The position numbers were made by a program, and so were the translations under genes. Shown here piece after piece: positions 34,102 to 43,475 of a stretch of DNA of 53,416 bases (position 1 is the stretch's first letter; every line of letters begins with the position of its first letter). Origin of the DNA: Bathymodiolus heckerae thiotrophic gill symbiont (GTDB lineage Bacteria > Pseudomonadota > Gammaproteobacteria > PS1 > Pseudothioglobaceae); the NCBI RefSeq assembly GCF_900128515.1, contig NZ_FQTP01000003.1, positions 1-53,416 on the forward strand. The letters run 5' to 3'. The notes beneath the pieces are model-generated. The model was given only the letters and a program-made list of their open reading frames with translations. It was not told the DNA's origin and did not search any database.

Positions 34102-35433
34102 ATGAATAAATTACACATCCGCACTTTCGGTTGTCAAATGAATAAGTACGATTCCGACCAAATGGTTAATGTGCTTAAGCATTCTCACAATCTGTCTTTA
34201 ACTGACAAGCCGGAAGAGGCTGACGTATTATTACTCAATACCTGCTCTATTCGTGAAAAAGCACAAGAAAAATTGTTTCATCAATTAGGTCGTTGGCGCA
34301 AACTCAAAGAAAAAAATCCAAAATTAATTATTGGCGTTGGCGGTTGTGTCGCTTCACAAGAAGGCGAGCTTATTCTTAAACGCGCCCCCTATGTAGATAT
34401 TATTTTTGGCCCACAAACTTTGCATCGCTTACCCACTATGGTTAATGAGGTATTGGGTGATAAAAAAACCAGTATTGATATTTCTTTTCCTGAAATTGAA
34501 AAATTCGACCACCTGCCAGCGCCTGAGTCAAATGGTGTTAGCGCCTTTGTTTCTATTATGGAAGGTTGTAGTAAGTACTGTACATTCTGCGTAGTTCCAT
34601 ATACGCGCGGTGAAGAAGTTTCTCGACCATTTAATGATGTTATTAAAGAAGTAGAAATTTTGGCAAGCCAAGGCGTTCGCGAGGTTAATTTATTGGGTCA
34701 AAATGTAAACGCTTATCTAGGGCTAATGGATGATGGTGAACATGCTGATTTAGCTTTATTAATTAATATTGTTGCACAAATTGATGGCATTGATCGCATT
34801 CGTTACACCACTTCTCATCCAGTTGAATTTTCAGACAGCTTAATTCAAGCTTATGCTGAGGTACCCGAACTGGTGTCACATTTACACTTACCTATTCAAA
34901 GCGGTTCTGACAAAATCCTAGGCCTAATGAAGCGTGGCCATATGGCTATTGAGTATAAATCTAAGATTAGAAAATTACGTAAAATTCGCCCTGATATTTC
35001 TATATCGTCTGATTTTATCATTGGTTTTCCAGGTGAAACTGATCAAGATTTTGAAGATACCATGAGCCTAATTAATAATATTGGATTTGATAAATCTTTT
35101 AGCTTTATCTATTCAGCACGTCCTGGTACACCTGCTTCTAGCTATCCAGACGATGTCAGTATGGCAACTAAAAAACAACGATTAAAGTGCGTTCAAGAAA
35201 CTATTAACACTTCTACTGAGATAATTTCAAAGTCCATGGTAGGTAGTATTCAAAAAGTACTGGTAGAAAATAAAGCCAGAAAAGACGACAATATGTTTGG
35301 TCGTACAGAGAATATGCGCAATACTCACTTCAAGGGTGACGAATTACTAATTGGTCAAATTGTTGATGTCAAAATTACAGCTGCACGTGGCAATTCGCTT
35401 ATGGGTGAACTTCATTTTACAAATATTAATTAA
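34102..35433 (+). CDS. miaB: tRNA-2-methylthio-N6-dimethylallyladenosine synthase MiaB
   Basis: 443 residues. The N-terminal domain has three auxiliary-cluster Cys ([27 protein letters not shown]). The radical SAM motif is CSKYCTFC, and a C-terminal TRAM domain ends GELHF. It adds a methylthio group to the i6A made by MiaA, which is encoded at 51020. It is followed by the PhoH-like gene after 5 bases, as in other gammaproteobacteria. The enzyme consumes SAM from MetK. Confidence 0.97.
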   Translation: MNKLHIRTFGCQMNKYDSDQMVNVLKHSHNLSLTDKPEEADVLLLNTCSIREKAQEKLFHQLGRWRKLKEKNPKLIIGVGGCVASQEGELILKRAPYVDIIFGPQTLHRLPTMVNEVLGDKKTSIDISFPEIEKFDHLPAPESNGVSAFVSIMEGCSKYCTFCVVPYTRGEEVSRPFNDVIKEVEILASQGVREVNLLGQNVNAYLGLMDDGEHADLALLINIVAQIDGIDRIRYTTSHPVEFSDSLIQAYAEVPELVSHLHLPIQSGSDKILGLMKRGHMAIEYKSKIRKLRKIRPDISISSDFIIGFPGETDQDFEDTMSLINNIGFDKSFSFIYSARPGTPASSYPDDVSMATKKQRLKCVQETINTSTEIISKSMVGSIQKVLVENKARKDDNMFGRTENMRNTHFKGDELLIGQIVDVKITAARGNSLMGELHFTNIN

Positions 35434-35438
35434 CGCTG

Positions 35439-36356
35439 ATGCAATTAACCTTAGAGATAGATAGCTCTGATCAGTTAGCATGCATTTGTGGCTCTTTTGA
35501 TCGAAACCTAGAGGTTATTGCTAGAAGTTTAGATGTAGAGATTAATAACAAAGCTGAGGAATTTGTTATTCGTGGTGAAAGCCAACATCTGGCTGCACGA
35601 ATACTTAAAGATTTATGCGTTCTCGCTAGGTCTCAATCTATAAGTATTCACGATGTAGAAATGAGCATTAAAGCCTATACCCAGGATGACCAACCAAATG
35701 AATCAGTTAATATTAAAACTAAACGTAAGTTTATCCATGTACGTTCACTCAACCAACAACTTTACGTAAAAGCCATTAAAGATCAAGATTGTACGTTTGG
35801 GATTGGCCCTGCAGGTACAGGAAAAACCTACCTTGCAGTAGCGCGCGCTGTTGAAGCGCTAGAAAAATCTGATGTACGTCGTATTGTATTAGTTCGACCT
35901 GCGGTTGAAGCCGGTGAAAAACTTGGTTTTTTACCAGGTGATCTTAGTGAAAAAATAGACCCTTATTTACGTCCAATTTATGATGCTTTATATGAAATGA
36001 TGGGCTTTGACAAAGTCACAAAATTACTTGATAAAAATGTCATTGAAGTAGCGCCGCTTGCTTTTATGCGTGGTCGAACCTTAAACGAAGCATTTATCAT
36101 TCTAGATGAAGCGCAAAACACTACCACCGAACAAATGAAAATGTTCTTAACGCGACTGGGTTTTAGCTCAAAAATGGTAATTACTGGTGACGTCACCCAA
36201 ATTGATTTAGCACGACCAAGTCAATCAGGCTTGCTGCATGCGATGAAAGTGTTAGAAAACGAGCCAAAAATTTCATTCTGTCATTTTCATTCTAGAGATG
36301 TGGTTCGACACAAATTAGTTCAGCGTATCGTTCAAGCGTACGAAATCTTTGAATAA
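35439..36356 (+). CDS. ybeZ: PhoH-like ATPase (YbeZ)
   Basis: 305 residues. An N-terminal KH-like part is followed by the PhoH ATPase core: Walker A GPAGTGKTYLA, RPAVEAGEKLGFLPGD, DEAQNTT and the late TGDVTQIDL. It is an RNA-associated ATPase usually next to ybeY. ybeY is not here; mnmA overlaps the end by 8 bases. Confidence 0.93.
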   Translation: MQLTLEIDSSDQLACICGSFDRNLEVIARSLDVEINNKAEEFVIRGESQHLAARILKDLCVLARSQSISIHDVEMSIKAYTQDDQPNESVNIKTKRKFIHVRSLNQQLYVKAIKDQDCTFGIGPAGTGKTYLAVARAVEALEKSDVRRIVLVRPAVEAGEKLGFLPGDLSEKIDPYLRPIYDALYEMMGFDKVTKLLDKNVIEVAPLAFMRGRTLNEAFIILDEAQNTTTEQMKMFLTRLGFSSKMVITGDVTQIDLARPSQSGLLHAMKVLENEPKISFCHFHSRDVVRHKLVQRIVQAYEIFE

Positions 36357-37434
36357 GTCAGAAAAAATAATCGTCGGATTGTCAGGAGGTGTTGACTCAT
36401 CCGTTGCAACCTTGATGCTATTAGAACAAGGCTATGAAGTGGAAGCCCTGTTTATGAAAAACTGGGATGAAGACGATAATGATGGCTATTGCACTGCAGA
36501 ACAAGATCTTACAGATGCGCAAAAAGTTGCTGATAAATTAGGTGTTAAGTTACACACTAAAAACTTCTCAGCAGATTATTGGGAAGATGTTTTTGAAGAT
36601 TTCTTACAAGAGCATAAAAAAGGCAGGACTCCAAATCCAGATGTTCTATGCAATCAAAAAATCAAATTTAAAGTGTTTCTTGAATATGCACTTTCGCTTG
36701 GCGCCGACAAAATTGCCACTGGCCACTATGCCAGAATTACACATAATAACAACCAGTATCAGCTAAAAACTGGTTTAGACAACGATAAAGATCAGAGTTA
36801 TTTTTTGTATTTGCTGGGTCAATACCAACTGAGTAAAAGTCTATTCCCACTTGGTAATATTAGCAAAACTCGCGTTAGAGAAATTGCCAATCAGTACGAC
36901 TTAATCACTGCCGATAAAAAAGACTCAACTGGCATTTGCTTTATTGGCGAGCGTAATTTCTCTGAATTTTTAGAAACCTATTTACCAAAAAATCAAGGTG
37001 ATATTATTGATGAACAAGGTCAGTTCATTAAACATCATCAAGGCTTGGCTTTTTATACTATTGGTCAAAGAAAAGGCCTGGAGATTGGTGGTGGTTTTAG
37101 CGATTTTCCAGAGCCTTGGTTTGTTGCCGATAAAAGAATTGATAGTAACGAGCTACTAGTTGTACAAGGCGATCATCCACTACTATATCACAATAGTTTA
37201 AGCACCTCAAATAATCACTGGATCGGTAACGAGCCAGATTTCCCATTAGATTGCCAAGCCAAAATTCGCTATCGACAAGCCTCTCAAGATTGTAAAATCA
37301 CTAAGGATGGTGATAGTATTAAGATTATTTTTACCAAATCACAAAGGGCTGTTACCCCAGGGCAATCCATTGTTTTCTATCAAAATGATATTTGTCTAGG
37401 TGGTGCAATTATTGAAAAACGAAGTAATGAATAA
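36349..37434 (+). CDS. mnmA: tRNA-uridine 2-sulfurtransferase MnmA (TTG start)
   Basis: 361 residues. It has the PP-loop GLSGGVDSS, catalytic Cys in LCNQKIKF and GICFIGERNF, the GHYAR motif and YTIGQRKGL. It makes 2-thiouridine at the wobble position of Lys/Glu/Gln tRNAs. The frame must start at TTG (36349, inside the end of the PhoH gene), because the next Met is beyond the PP-loop. A non-ATG start overlapping by 8 bases suggests translational coupling. Confidence 0.95.
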   Translation: MNKSEKIIVGLSGGVDSSVATLMLLEQGYEVEALFMKNWDEDDNDGYCTAEQDLTDAQKVADKLGVKLHTKNFSADYWEDVFEDFLQEHKKGRTPNPDVLCNQKIKFKVFLEYALSLGADKIATGHYARITHNNNQYQLKTGLDNDKDQSYFLYLLGQYQLSKSLFPLGNISKTRVREIANQYDLITADKKDSTGICFIGERNFSEFLETYLPKNQGDIIDEQGQFIKHHQGLAFYTIGQRKGLEIGGGFSDFPEPWFVADKRIDSNELLVVQGDHPLLYHNSLSTSNNHWIGNEPDFPLDCQAKIRYRQASQDCKITKDGDSIKIIFTKSQRAVTPGQSIVFYQNDICLGGAIIEKRSNE

Positions 37435-38041
37435 AATAAACAACCAAACTCTAGCACTTACTGGCGTTTTACAAAGCGCCACACTAGTTGATCAACTTGC
37501 TTCAAATGGCGATTGTGATACAGATTGTTCAACAGCAAGCTTAAAAAGCATTGTATCTTCAAGCGTTAACGTCTCTGAGGTGTTTGATTCTCATGCGAAA
37601 TTATCTATTGGCATGGCTGCTTTACGAATTGCACTGGGAAAACAAACTAAGTCTATTCAGACTGTGGTTTTTTACGCTTTATCATTAATTAACCTTGAGA
37701 AAAAGTTAATGAAAAATCCAGCCTTGCTAGATACCATTACTGCTGAAATTAACGCTTTAAACAAACAAGAATTCTTTGAAATAACTCATAGTAATTCAAT
37801 TGCTAGACTAGGTGAGCTTTACAAAACCACGCTGGGCAAACTAAATCCAAGAATTATGGTTAAAGGCGAACAACTACATTTATCTAATCATCGTACTGCT
37901 AATCATATTAGAGCTCTTTTACTATCAGGTATACGCGCCGTTTCACTGTGGAAATCCCAAGGCGGTAAAACTTGGCACTTGATTTTCAATAAACGCAAAA
38001 TATTAAATGCAATCGATGCATTGGATTGTGTCAATGGCTAA
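37427..38041 (+). CDS. hflD: HflD, lysogenization regulator homologue
   Basis: 204 residues. It has the start NQTLALTGVLQSATLVDQLA, matching HflD, and late LGKLNPRIMVKGEQL, then RALLLSGIRAVSLWKSQGG. HflD is a peripheral inner-membrane protein first noted in phage lambda CII control, and mnmA-hflD is its usual neighbourhood. The ATG at 37427 overlaps mnmA by 8 bases. Confidence 0.9.
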   Translation: MNKINNQTLALTGVLQSATLVDQLASNGDCDTDCSTASLKSIVSSSVNVSEVFDSHAKLSIGMAALRIALGKQTKSIQTVVFYALSLINLEKKLMKNPALLDTITAEINALNKQEFFEITHSNSIARLGELYKTTLGKLNPRIMVKGEQLHLSNHRTANHIRALLLSGIRAVSLWKSQGGKTWHLIFNKRKILNAIDALDCVNG

Positions 38042-38061
38042 TTTAAATTTCAAATTACCCC

Positions 38062-38090
38062 TAGACTTTTAGCAACTAAGACTTTATAAT
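38062..38090 (+). promoter_or_regulatory. rpsT promoter
   Basis: -35 TAGACT (38062-38067) and -10 TATAAT (38085-38090) with a 17-base spacer lie 33 bases before the rpsT ATG. Confidence 0.65.
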
Positions 38091-38123
38091 TACGCCTTTA
38101 ATAATTTAACTCTTAAAATCAAG

Positions 38124-38384
38124 ATGGCTAATTCAGCAGGTTCAAAAAAACGCGCAAGACAATCAACAAAACGTAACAAGCATAACTCACAAATTCGTGC
38201 TAAAGTTCGTACGTTTATCAAGAAGGTAACTTACGCATTAGAAACTGGCAACAAAGAAGAGGCGCAAGGTGGTTTTGCAGTGATGCAAAAAATGATGGAC
38301 CAGTCAGTAAGCAAAGGCTTAATGAATAAGAATCAAGCTGCTAGAAAGAAATCTCGTTTAAACGCACAAATCAAAGCTCTGTAA
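38124..38384 (+). CDS. rpsT: 30S ribosomal protein S20
   Basis: An 86-residue basic protein starting ANSAGSKKRARQ. It has the typical helical middle IRAKVRTFIKKV and the end NKNQAARKKSRLNAQIKAL. It binds 16S rRNA. No Shine-Dalgarno is visible in the short leader. A terminator follows. Confidence 0.98.
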   Translation: MANSAGSKKRARQSTKRNKHNSQIRAKVRTFIKKVTYALETGNKEEAQGGFAVMQKMMDQSVSKGLMNKNQAARKKSRLNAQIKAL

Positions 38385-38410
38385 AACTTTTAGTTAACAT
38401 TGCTATAATT

Positions 38411-38434
38411 AAGCCCTCTTTTGAGGGCTTTTTT
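38411..38434 (+). terminator. Terminator of rpsT
   Basis: An 8-bp GC-rich stem AAGCCCTC / GAGGGCTT with a TTTT loop is followed by TTTT. It starts 27 bases after the rpsT stop. Confidence 0.93.
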
Positions 38435-38449
38435 AATGCACAAACAATC

Positions 38450-38932
38450 ATGATCAACGACGAAGATAAACGGCTATTTAGAGATAGCGTTGATACTAGC
38501 GCGCCAATCGATAAAGATGGTCAACAGCAAACCAACCAAAGAATTAGTCGAGCAGCATTTACCGCCTATAGTTACATCACTGAAGCGCGCTTAAGTGGAT
38601 CTAAAATAGTTGCTCATGCTAAAAATGGCCTTTCTCCTAAGCTGATTAAAAAAATGAAACATGGTACTATTGATTTTGCGCCAACACTTGATCTTCATGG
38701 CCAGACTGTAGTGGAGGCTTGCGAATCTATGAGTCAGTTTATGTATCATCACCAACATGAGGAATTTATTCATATTATTCATGGCAAGGGTTATCACTCT
38801 GACAATAGTATGAGTATTTTAAAAACTCAAGTGGTTAGTTTTTTAAGCCAACACCCGCAAGTGATGGCATTTAATTCTTGCCCTGATAAAGACGGCGGCA
38901 CAGGCGCTGTGTTCGCCCTACTCAAGCAATAA
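38450..38932 (+). CDS. smrA: Smr-domain protein
   Basis: 160 residues with a C-terminal Smr domain: TLDLHGQTVVEACESM with the DLHG motif, HIIHGKGYHS and GGTGAVFALL. Single-domain Smr proteins are nicking nucleases, in E. coli SmrA/YdaL. The N-terminal 70 residues are a linker. The gene is followed by xseA after 3 bases. Confidence 0.85.
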   Translation: MINDEDKRLFRDSVDTSAPIDKDGQQQTNQRISRAAFTAYSYITEARLSGSKIVAHAKNGLSPKLIKKMKHGTIDFAPTLDLHGQTVVEACESMSQFMYHHQHEEFIHIIHGKGYHSDNSMSILKTQVVSFLSQHPQVMAFNSCPDKDGGTGAVFALLKQ

Positions 38933-38935
38933 TCA

Positions 38936-40336
38936 ATGTTTAATTTAGATGAAATCTACACAGTCTCTGATTTTTTGTCACTGTGCAATAAAACCGTTGA
39001 GGATAATATTCCTAGCTGTTGGCTCCAGGGTGAAATCTCTAATTTAGCTCGCCCCACTTCTGGACATTGGTATTTTTCACTTAAGGATAATCGCGGTCAA
39101 ATACGCTGCGCACTGTTTAGGCTGAATCAACGCAATATTAAATTTACACTAGAAAATGGCATGGAAATATTAGTCCGTGCTGCGCCAACACTATATGAAG
39201 CGCGGGGTGATTTTCAATTAATCATTCAACATATTGAACCCGTTGGCGTTGGTAATCTTAATTTAGCCTTTGAACAGCTAAAAAATAAATTATCTGATGA
39301 AGGCCTGTTTGACACTGAACATAAAAAACTTTTGCCATCAGTGGTTAATACTATTGGTGTTATCTCTTCATCCTCGGGTGCGGTTATTCAAGATATTATT
39401 AGAGTTCTATATAAGCGCTATCCTTTTGCTGAAATATTATTATTTGACTCTGTGGTTCAGGGTGAAGGATCAGCTATAAAACTTGCTCATGCTATTGAAG
39501 CAGCTGATCGATCTAATCGTTGTGATGTGTTAATTTTGGCACGTGGTGGTGGCTCCATAGAGGATTTGTGGGCTTTTAACGAAGAGTCTTTAGCTCGAGT
39601 TATTTTTAACACCAAAACACCTATTATTAGTGCAATTGGCCATGAGACAGATACCACTATTGCAGATTTTGTCGCTGATGCTCGTGCACCAACGCCAAGT
39701 GCTGCTGCGATGTTGGTAACACCTGATCGATTAGAATTGTTATCGAACTTAAAAAAACTATTTGGATTGTTGCAGCAATACACGCAACAAAATCAGCAAC
39801 AAAAACAAGCGCGACTTGATCAGTTAAAACTGAGAATATCAACACCGAACAAAACCATTAATATACTTTCCCAGCAGTTGGATTATTTATCACACCGACT
39901 TGCTTTGAGTGCCAACCAACAAGTGATAAATTACAAGTCAGCACTAACAACTTTACATGCAACTTTAAAACAACATTCACCTAAAGAACATATTCAACAT
40001 TCAATTGAGTTGAATAAACTTTCTGTTGATCGACTTTATCAGCACATACATAGTGTTATTAGCCATAATACCGATGTGCTAAATTTACTCAACGCTCGAC
40101 TAAAAAATGCAAGTGTACAAATGATTGTTCAATATCAAAATACACTGGGCGTGCGTGCTAACACACTTAATCTTTTATCACCACTAAATACCCTTTCTAG
40201 AGGTTATAGCATTACCACAAATGTCAAGAATCAAGTATTATCATCAATCGATAAGATAAAAACAAATCAGATAATTAGCACTCGTTTGAATGGCGGTATT
40301 ATTCATTCCAAGGTAGAAAAAATTGAAAAAAATTAA
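38936..40336 (+). CDS. xseA: Exonuclease VII large subunit
   Basis: 466 residues. An N-terminal OB fold (WLQGEISNLARPTSGHWYFSLKD) is followed by the catalytic domain (GVISSSSGAVIQDI, LARGGGSIEDLWAFNEE, SAIGHETDTTIADFVADARAPTPSAAA) and a coiled helical tail. It degrades single-stranded DNA with XseB. xseB is not seen. It overlaps the M23 gene by 14 bases. Confidence 0.97.
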   Translation: MFNLDEIYTVSDFLSLCNKTVEDNIPSCWLQGEISNLARPTSGHWYFSLKDNRGQIRCALFRLNQRNIKFTLENGMEILVRAAPTLYEARGDFQLIIQHIEPVGVGNLNLAFEQLKNKLSDEGLFDTEHKKLLPSVVNTIGVISSSSGAVIQDIIRVLYKRYPFAEILLFDSVVQGEGSAIKLAHAIEAADRSNRCDVLILARGGGSIEDLWAFNEESLARVIFNTKTPIISAIGHETDTTIADFVADARAPTPSAAAMLVTPDRLELLSNLKKLFGLLQQYTQQNQQQKQARLDQLKLRISTPNKTINILSQQLDYLSHRLALSANQQVINYKSALTTLHATLKQHSPKEHIQHSIELNKLSVDRLYQHIHSVISHNTDVLNLLNARLKNASVQMIVQYQNTLGVRANTLNLLSPLNTLSRGYSITTNVKNQVLSSIDKIKTNQIISTRLNGGIIHSKVEKIEKN

Positions 40337-41153
40337 TTTATTAGTATTGCTATTTTTAACATTTCCTGCGCTAGCCAGCCTTAGTGTTAGTAATATTGCC
40401 ATTCCTGGTGGTATTGCAGTGATTGATTTTCATACAAATCATGCCAATCCAAAAGCTTCTTATGGCAATGTTCCGGTGTATACACAACGCATCAAAGACT
40501 CTCATTGGCAGGCCTTGGTAGGTATTCCACTATTGGCAAAGATTGGCAAGAAGCAAATAATAATTAAAGATTTTTCCGAACGAAAAATAGACTTTACTGT
40601 CAAAGACTACACTTACCAAGAGCAGCACATCACCCTAACCGGCAATAAGAAAAAATACGTCAATCCAAATCTTGCACATATGGATAGAATTAAACGCGAG
40701 CGTCCAATTTTATCCATAGCACGCAGAACTTTTTCAACTCAAGAATTTAACAACCAAAGTTTTATTCGCCCCATTTCTGGGATTACCACTAGTCCTTTTG
40801 GCTTTAAACGATTTTACAATGGCGAGCCAAGACGCCCTCATACCGGTCTAGACTATGCTGGAAAAATTGGTACAGTTATTCAAGCTTCTGCTACTGGAAA
40901 GGTGATTGTCAGTGATGAATTTTTCTTTAATGGTAACGCTATTTTTATCGACCATGGACAAGGATTAATTAGTGTTTATATTCATATGAATGAACGCATA
41001 GCAAAGCTTGGACAAATTGTTAAACAGGGTGATATTATCGGCACTATTGGCCAAACTGGTAGAGCTACAGGGCCGCATCTACATTTTGGTGTATATCTTA
41101 ATCAAACCGTTATCAACCCAAATATTTTAATCAAGGGCACTCTAAAATTATGA
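40323..41153 (+). CDS. M23 zinc peptidase, periplasmic
   Basis: 276 residues with a signal peptide (residues 1-18). A LytM/M23 domain (about residues 150-276) has intact metal motifs: RPHTGLDYAG and GPHLHFGVY. It should cut peptidoglycan cross-links, unlike the degenerate domain at 32454. It overlaps the RDD gene by 4 bases (ATGA). Confidence 0.9.
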   Translation: MKKINLLVLLFLTFPALASLSVSNIAIPGGIAVIDFHTNHANPKASYGNVPVYTQRIKDSHWQALVGIPLLAKIGKKQIIIKDFSERKIDFTVKDYTYQEQHITLTGNKKKYVNPNLAHMDRIKRERPILSIARRTFSTQEFNNQSFIRPISGITTSPFGFKRFYNGEPRRPHTGLDYAGKIGTVIQASATGKVIVSDEFFFNGNAIFIDHGQGLISVYIHMNERIAKLGQIVKQGDIIGTIGQTGRATGPHLHFGVYLNQTVINPNILIKGTLKL

Positions 41154-41545
41154 CATCTAACGTCTCTTTAGTGCGTCGATTAGGCGCTGTTGTTTATGAT
41201 ATTTTTATCGCTTTTTCGGTAGCATTTTTTGCTGGCCTAGCGGCCAATGCTTTATTTGAAAATATGGGTGATGCTTTTTTCTATCTAATCACTCTACCTA
41301 GTGTTTATTTATATTTTATTGTCTCTTGGGTAAAAGGTCGTCAAACCATCGGCATGAAAGCTTGGAAGTTTCAAGTAATTCAGCATAATCAAAAAAATAT
41401 TACTTATCAGCAAGCTTTTATTCGAGCCAGTTTTGGATTGATTTCTTTTATATTTTTTGGATTAGGATTCTTAACTCAATTATTTAATAAGGATAAGCTC
41501 TCCTGGCACGATAAACTTTCAAATACCTTATTGATAAAAAATTGA
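41150..41545 (+). CDS. RDD-family membrane protein
   Basis: 131 residues. It has the start VRRLGAVVYDIFIAFSVAFF with the RDD-type motif (R..D), and two to three membrane helices. The WVKGRQTIGMKAWKFQV loop and WHDKLSNTLLI are typical. Function is unknown. It is coupled to the M23 gene. Confidence 0.88.
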   Translation: MTSNVSLVRRLGAVVYDIFIAFSVAFFAGLAANALFENMGDAFFYLITLPSVYLYFIVSWVKGRQTIGMKAWKFQVIQHNQKNITYQQAFIRASFGLISFIFFGLGFLTQLFNKDKLSWHDKLSNTLLIKN

Positions 41546-41576
41546 TTTACGTCAATAAAGTAAAAAAAATCTGTGA

Positions 41577-41582
41577 TATAAT
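41577..41582 (+). promoter_or_regulatory. Extended -10 for the small membrane protein
   Basis: TGATATAAT provides an extended -10 (TGnTATAAT) 35 bases before the ATG at 41618. A -35 is not clear. Confidence 0.5.
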
Positions 41583-41617
41583 ATTTTTAATAAATTTTAT
41601 GAGTGTGGGAGAGTGGT

Positions 41618-41857
41618 ATGAGTTCAACAGTTAATAACAGCGGTGTAAAAGGTAATATTTTAATGATCAGCACTTTAGCTATCAGTCTAGTAGCGCCACT
41701 TGCTTTAATTATCCTTTCTTATATCGGTATGATTTCTGGAACTGCTGAATATATTGCTGCTTTTGGTGTAATCGCATCAACAATCTACATTATTGGTGGC
41801 TCAATTTGGATGTTTTCTCAAGATGTCAAAGACGGTAAAAATCTTGCTGATGGTTAA
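41618..41857 (+). CDS. Small two-helix membrane protein
   Basis: 79 residues beginning MSSTVNNSGVKG. It has two hydrophobic helices (about residues 12-36 and 42-64) and ends WMFSQDVKDGKNLADG. A good ribosome site (GGGAGAG) supports the ATG at 41618 over an earlier GTG. I do not recognise the family. It has its own promoter and a strong terminator-like hairpin 50 bases after its stop. Confidence 0.75.
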   Translation: MSSTVNNSGVKGNILMISTLAISLVAPLALIILSYIGMISGTAEYIAAFGVIASTIYIIGGSIWMFSQDVKDGKNLADG

Positions 41858-41865
41858 TTTATAGC

Positions 41866-42225
41866 TTGAATATACAATCTTATTTACGCTTATCTAACAA
41901 GCGTAACAAAAAGCCAAATAATTTATTTGGCTTTTTTTATCGCTATTGGATTGGTATTGTTTTGATTATTATCTTAACAAGTTTAATTCGTCAAAATTTT
42001 ATTAGCAACAACTTCCCTATTGATATTTATAACAAACAAGCTTTACTTCAGCAAAATATTACTGAAAACCGACAGCTTAATCAAGGAAACCAGCACCTAA
42101 AATTAGAGCTAGCGGCCAAGTCTGATCAAAAATTAGAAATTTTAGAATCCATGGCGAGACAAAAATTTGGACTGATCAAAGCAGGTGAAAAATATTATCA
42201 AATCCGTGTTTCTGAACAAAACTAA
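41866..42225 (+). CDS. ftsB: FtsB-like divisome protein
   Basis: 119 residues. A short basic cytoplasmic start is followed by one membrane helix (about residues 27-43) and a periplasmic coiled coil. It ends with the FtsB/DivIC signature LESMARQKFGLIKAGEKYY. FtsB links FtsL and FtsQ at the septum. It lies in front of ispD, the usual order. The only start that keeps the membrane helix is TTG at 41866, with no clear Shine-Dalgarno. The 5' end contains a perfect terminator-like palindrome (41908-41936). Confidence 0.8.
   Translation: MNIQSYLRLSNKRNKKPNNLFGFFYRYWIGIVLIIILTSLIRQNFISNNFPIDIYNKQALLQQNITENRQLNQGNQHLKLELAAKSDQKLEILESMARQKFGLIKAGEKYYQIRVSEQN
41908..41938 (+). terminator. Terminator-like palindrome inside the 5' end of ftsB
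   Basis: 14-base arms AAAAAGCCAAATAA and TTATTTGGCTTTTT, one base apart, with a run of seven T at the end. It fits a textbook intrinsic terminator for the upstream 79-residue gene, but it lies within the ftsB frame, so it would attenuate ftsB read-through or require an internal ftsB promoter. Confidence 0.75.
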
Positions 42226-42266
42226 CCATCTTATTATTGAGCATTTTTAGCGCGCCTTAAGCTTGG

Positions 42267-42272
42267 TATAAT
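42267..42272 (+). promoter_or_regulatory. -10 element of the ispD promoter
   Basis: TATAAT within an extended -10 (TGGTATAAT), flanked by a small inverted repeat TTGGT / ACCAA, 35 bases before the ispD ATG. It would give ispD-ispF-murC a promoter independent of ftsB. Confidence 0.55.
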
Positions 42273-42301
42273 AAAACCAATCTATCTAATTATTAAGCCT
42301 T

Positions 42302-43012
42302 ATGTCAACTGATTATTGCTATCTTATTGTACCTGCTAGTGGTATTGGATCACGCATGAAAGCAGACACTCCCAAGCAATATTTAGCACTTGATAATGGC
42401 CTAACCGTACTAGATCAAACTTTAAAAACGTTACTCAATATTGAGAAAATAAAAGGCTGTGTTATCGCATTATCCAAGCATGATTCACATTTTAAAGACT
42501 CTCAATTTTCTCAACATCAAAAACTATTGGCGCTTGCTATTGGCGGTCAAGAGCGATATCATTCTGTAATTAATGCTTTAAACACCTTAAAGCCTTTTGC
42601 TAAAGACTCTGATTGGGTTTTGATACACGATGCTGCACGCCCTTGTATTGACCCCGCTGATGTTAACCAACTAATTCAACAACTTAAAGATAGCCCGACT
42701 GGTGGACTATTAGCCACCAGAGTTGTAGACACCATTAAACAAGCTGATGATACATTGACCACTGCAACTATTGATAGAAGTAACTTATGGCAAGCACAAA
42801 CACCGCAAATGTATCGATTTGGTGTATTATTAAATGCATTAACATCAGCTTGCGAGCATAAAATCAATATAACCGATGAAGCTAGTGCAATTGAACACAT
42901 AGGTTTACAATCATTATTGGTTGAATCTTCCAGGCGCAATCTTAAAATTACCAATCCAGAAGATTTAGCACTGGCAAACTTTTACCTAACTACCAACTCA
43001 CATGAAATTTAA
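42302..43012 (+). CDS. ispD: 2-C-methyl-D-erythritol 4-phosphate cytidylyltransferase
   Basis: 236 residues with PASGIGSRMKADTPKQYL (nucleotide loop), VLIHDAARPCI and late ITDEASAIEH. It catalyses the CTP step of the non-mevalonate isoprenoid pathway. It overlaps ispF by 11 bases. Confidence 0.97.
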   Translation: MSTDYCYLIVPASGIGSRMKADTPKQYLALDNGLTVLDQTLKTLLNIEKIKGCVIALSKHDSHFKDSQFSQHQKLLALAIGGQERYHSVINALNTLKPFAKDSDWVLIHDAARPCIDPADVNQLIQQLKDSPTGGLLATRVVDTIKQADDTLTTATIDRSNLWQAQTPQMYRFGVLLNALTSACEHKINITDEASAIEHIGLQSLLVESSRRNLKITNPEDLALANFYLTTNSHEI

Positions 43013-43475
43013 AACCGGACTAGGGCAAGACTCTCACGCTTTTGAAAATAATAAAAAACCGTTATTATTAGCAGGAATTGATTTCAATTATACACAGGGT
43101 CTTGGGGCAAATAGTGATGGCGATGTACTGTTACATGCATTAACTAATGCAATATCTTCACTCACCGGGGTTAATATATTAGGCGCCAAGGCAGATGAAT
43201 TATGCCAACAAGGCGTCACCGATAGCCGTGAATATTTAAAACTAGCCTTGGCAGAATTGCAAGACTGGGACATACAGCATGTGGCTATTTCCATTGAGTG
43301 CTTAGTGCCAAAAATATCTCCAAAAATTGAGAATATGAAAAATAACCTTGCTTCGCTATTAAATGTATCAAATAGTGATATTGGCATTACCGCTACAACA
43401 GGCGAAGGATTGACTGCTTTTGGTAGAGGTGAGGGCATTCAAGTATTGTGCATTATCAGCGCAACCCAATCATGA
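43002..43475 (+). CDS. ispF: 2-C-methyl-D-erythritol 2,4-cyclodiphosphate synthase
   Basis: 157 residues with metal ligands in GLGQDSHAF and NSDGDVLLHALTNA, and the late TTGEGLTAFGRGEGI. It forms the cyclic diphosphate in isoprenoid synthesis. It overlaps murC by ATGA. Confidence 0.97.
   Translation: MKFKTGLGQDSHAFENNKKPLLLAGIDFNYTQGLGANSDGDVLLHALTNAISSLTGVNILGAKADELCQQGVTDSREYLKLALAELQDWDIQHVAISIECLVPKISPKIENMKNNLASLLNVSNSDIGITATTGEGLTAFGRGEGIQVLCIISATQS

Noticed and set aside
39487-39783. 98-residue antisense frame in xseA
   Set aside because: Fully inside a well-conserved gene on the other strand. It is a frame shadow.
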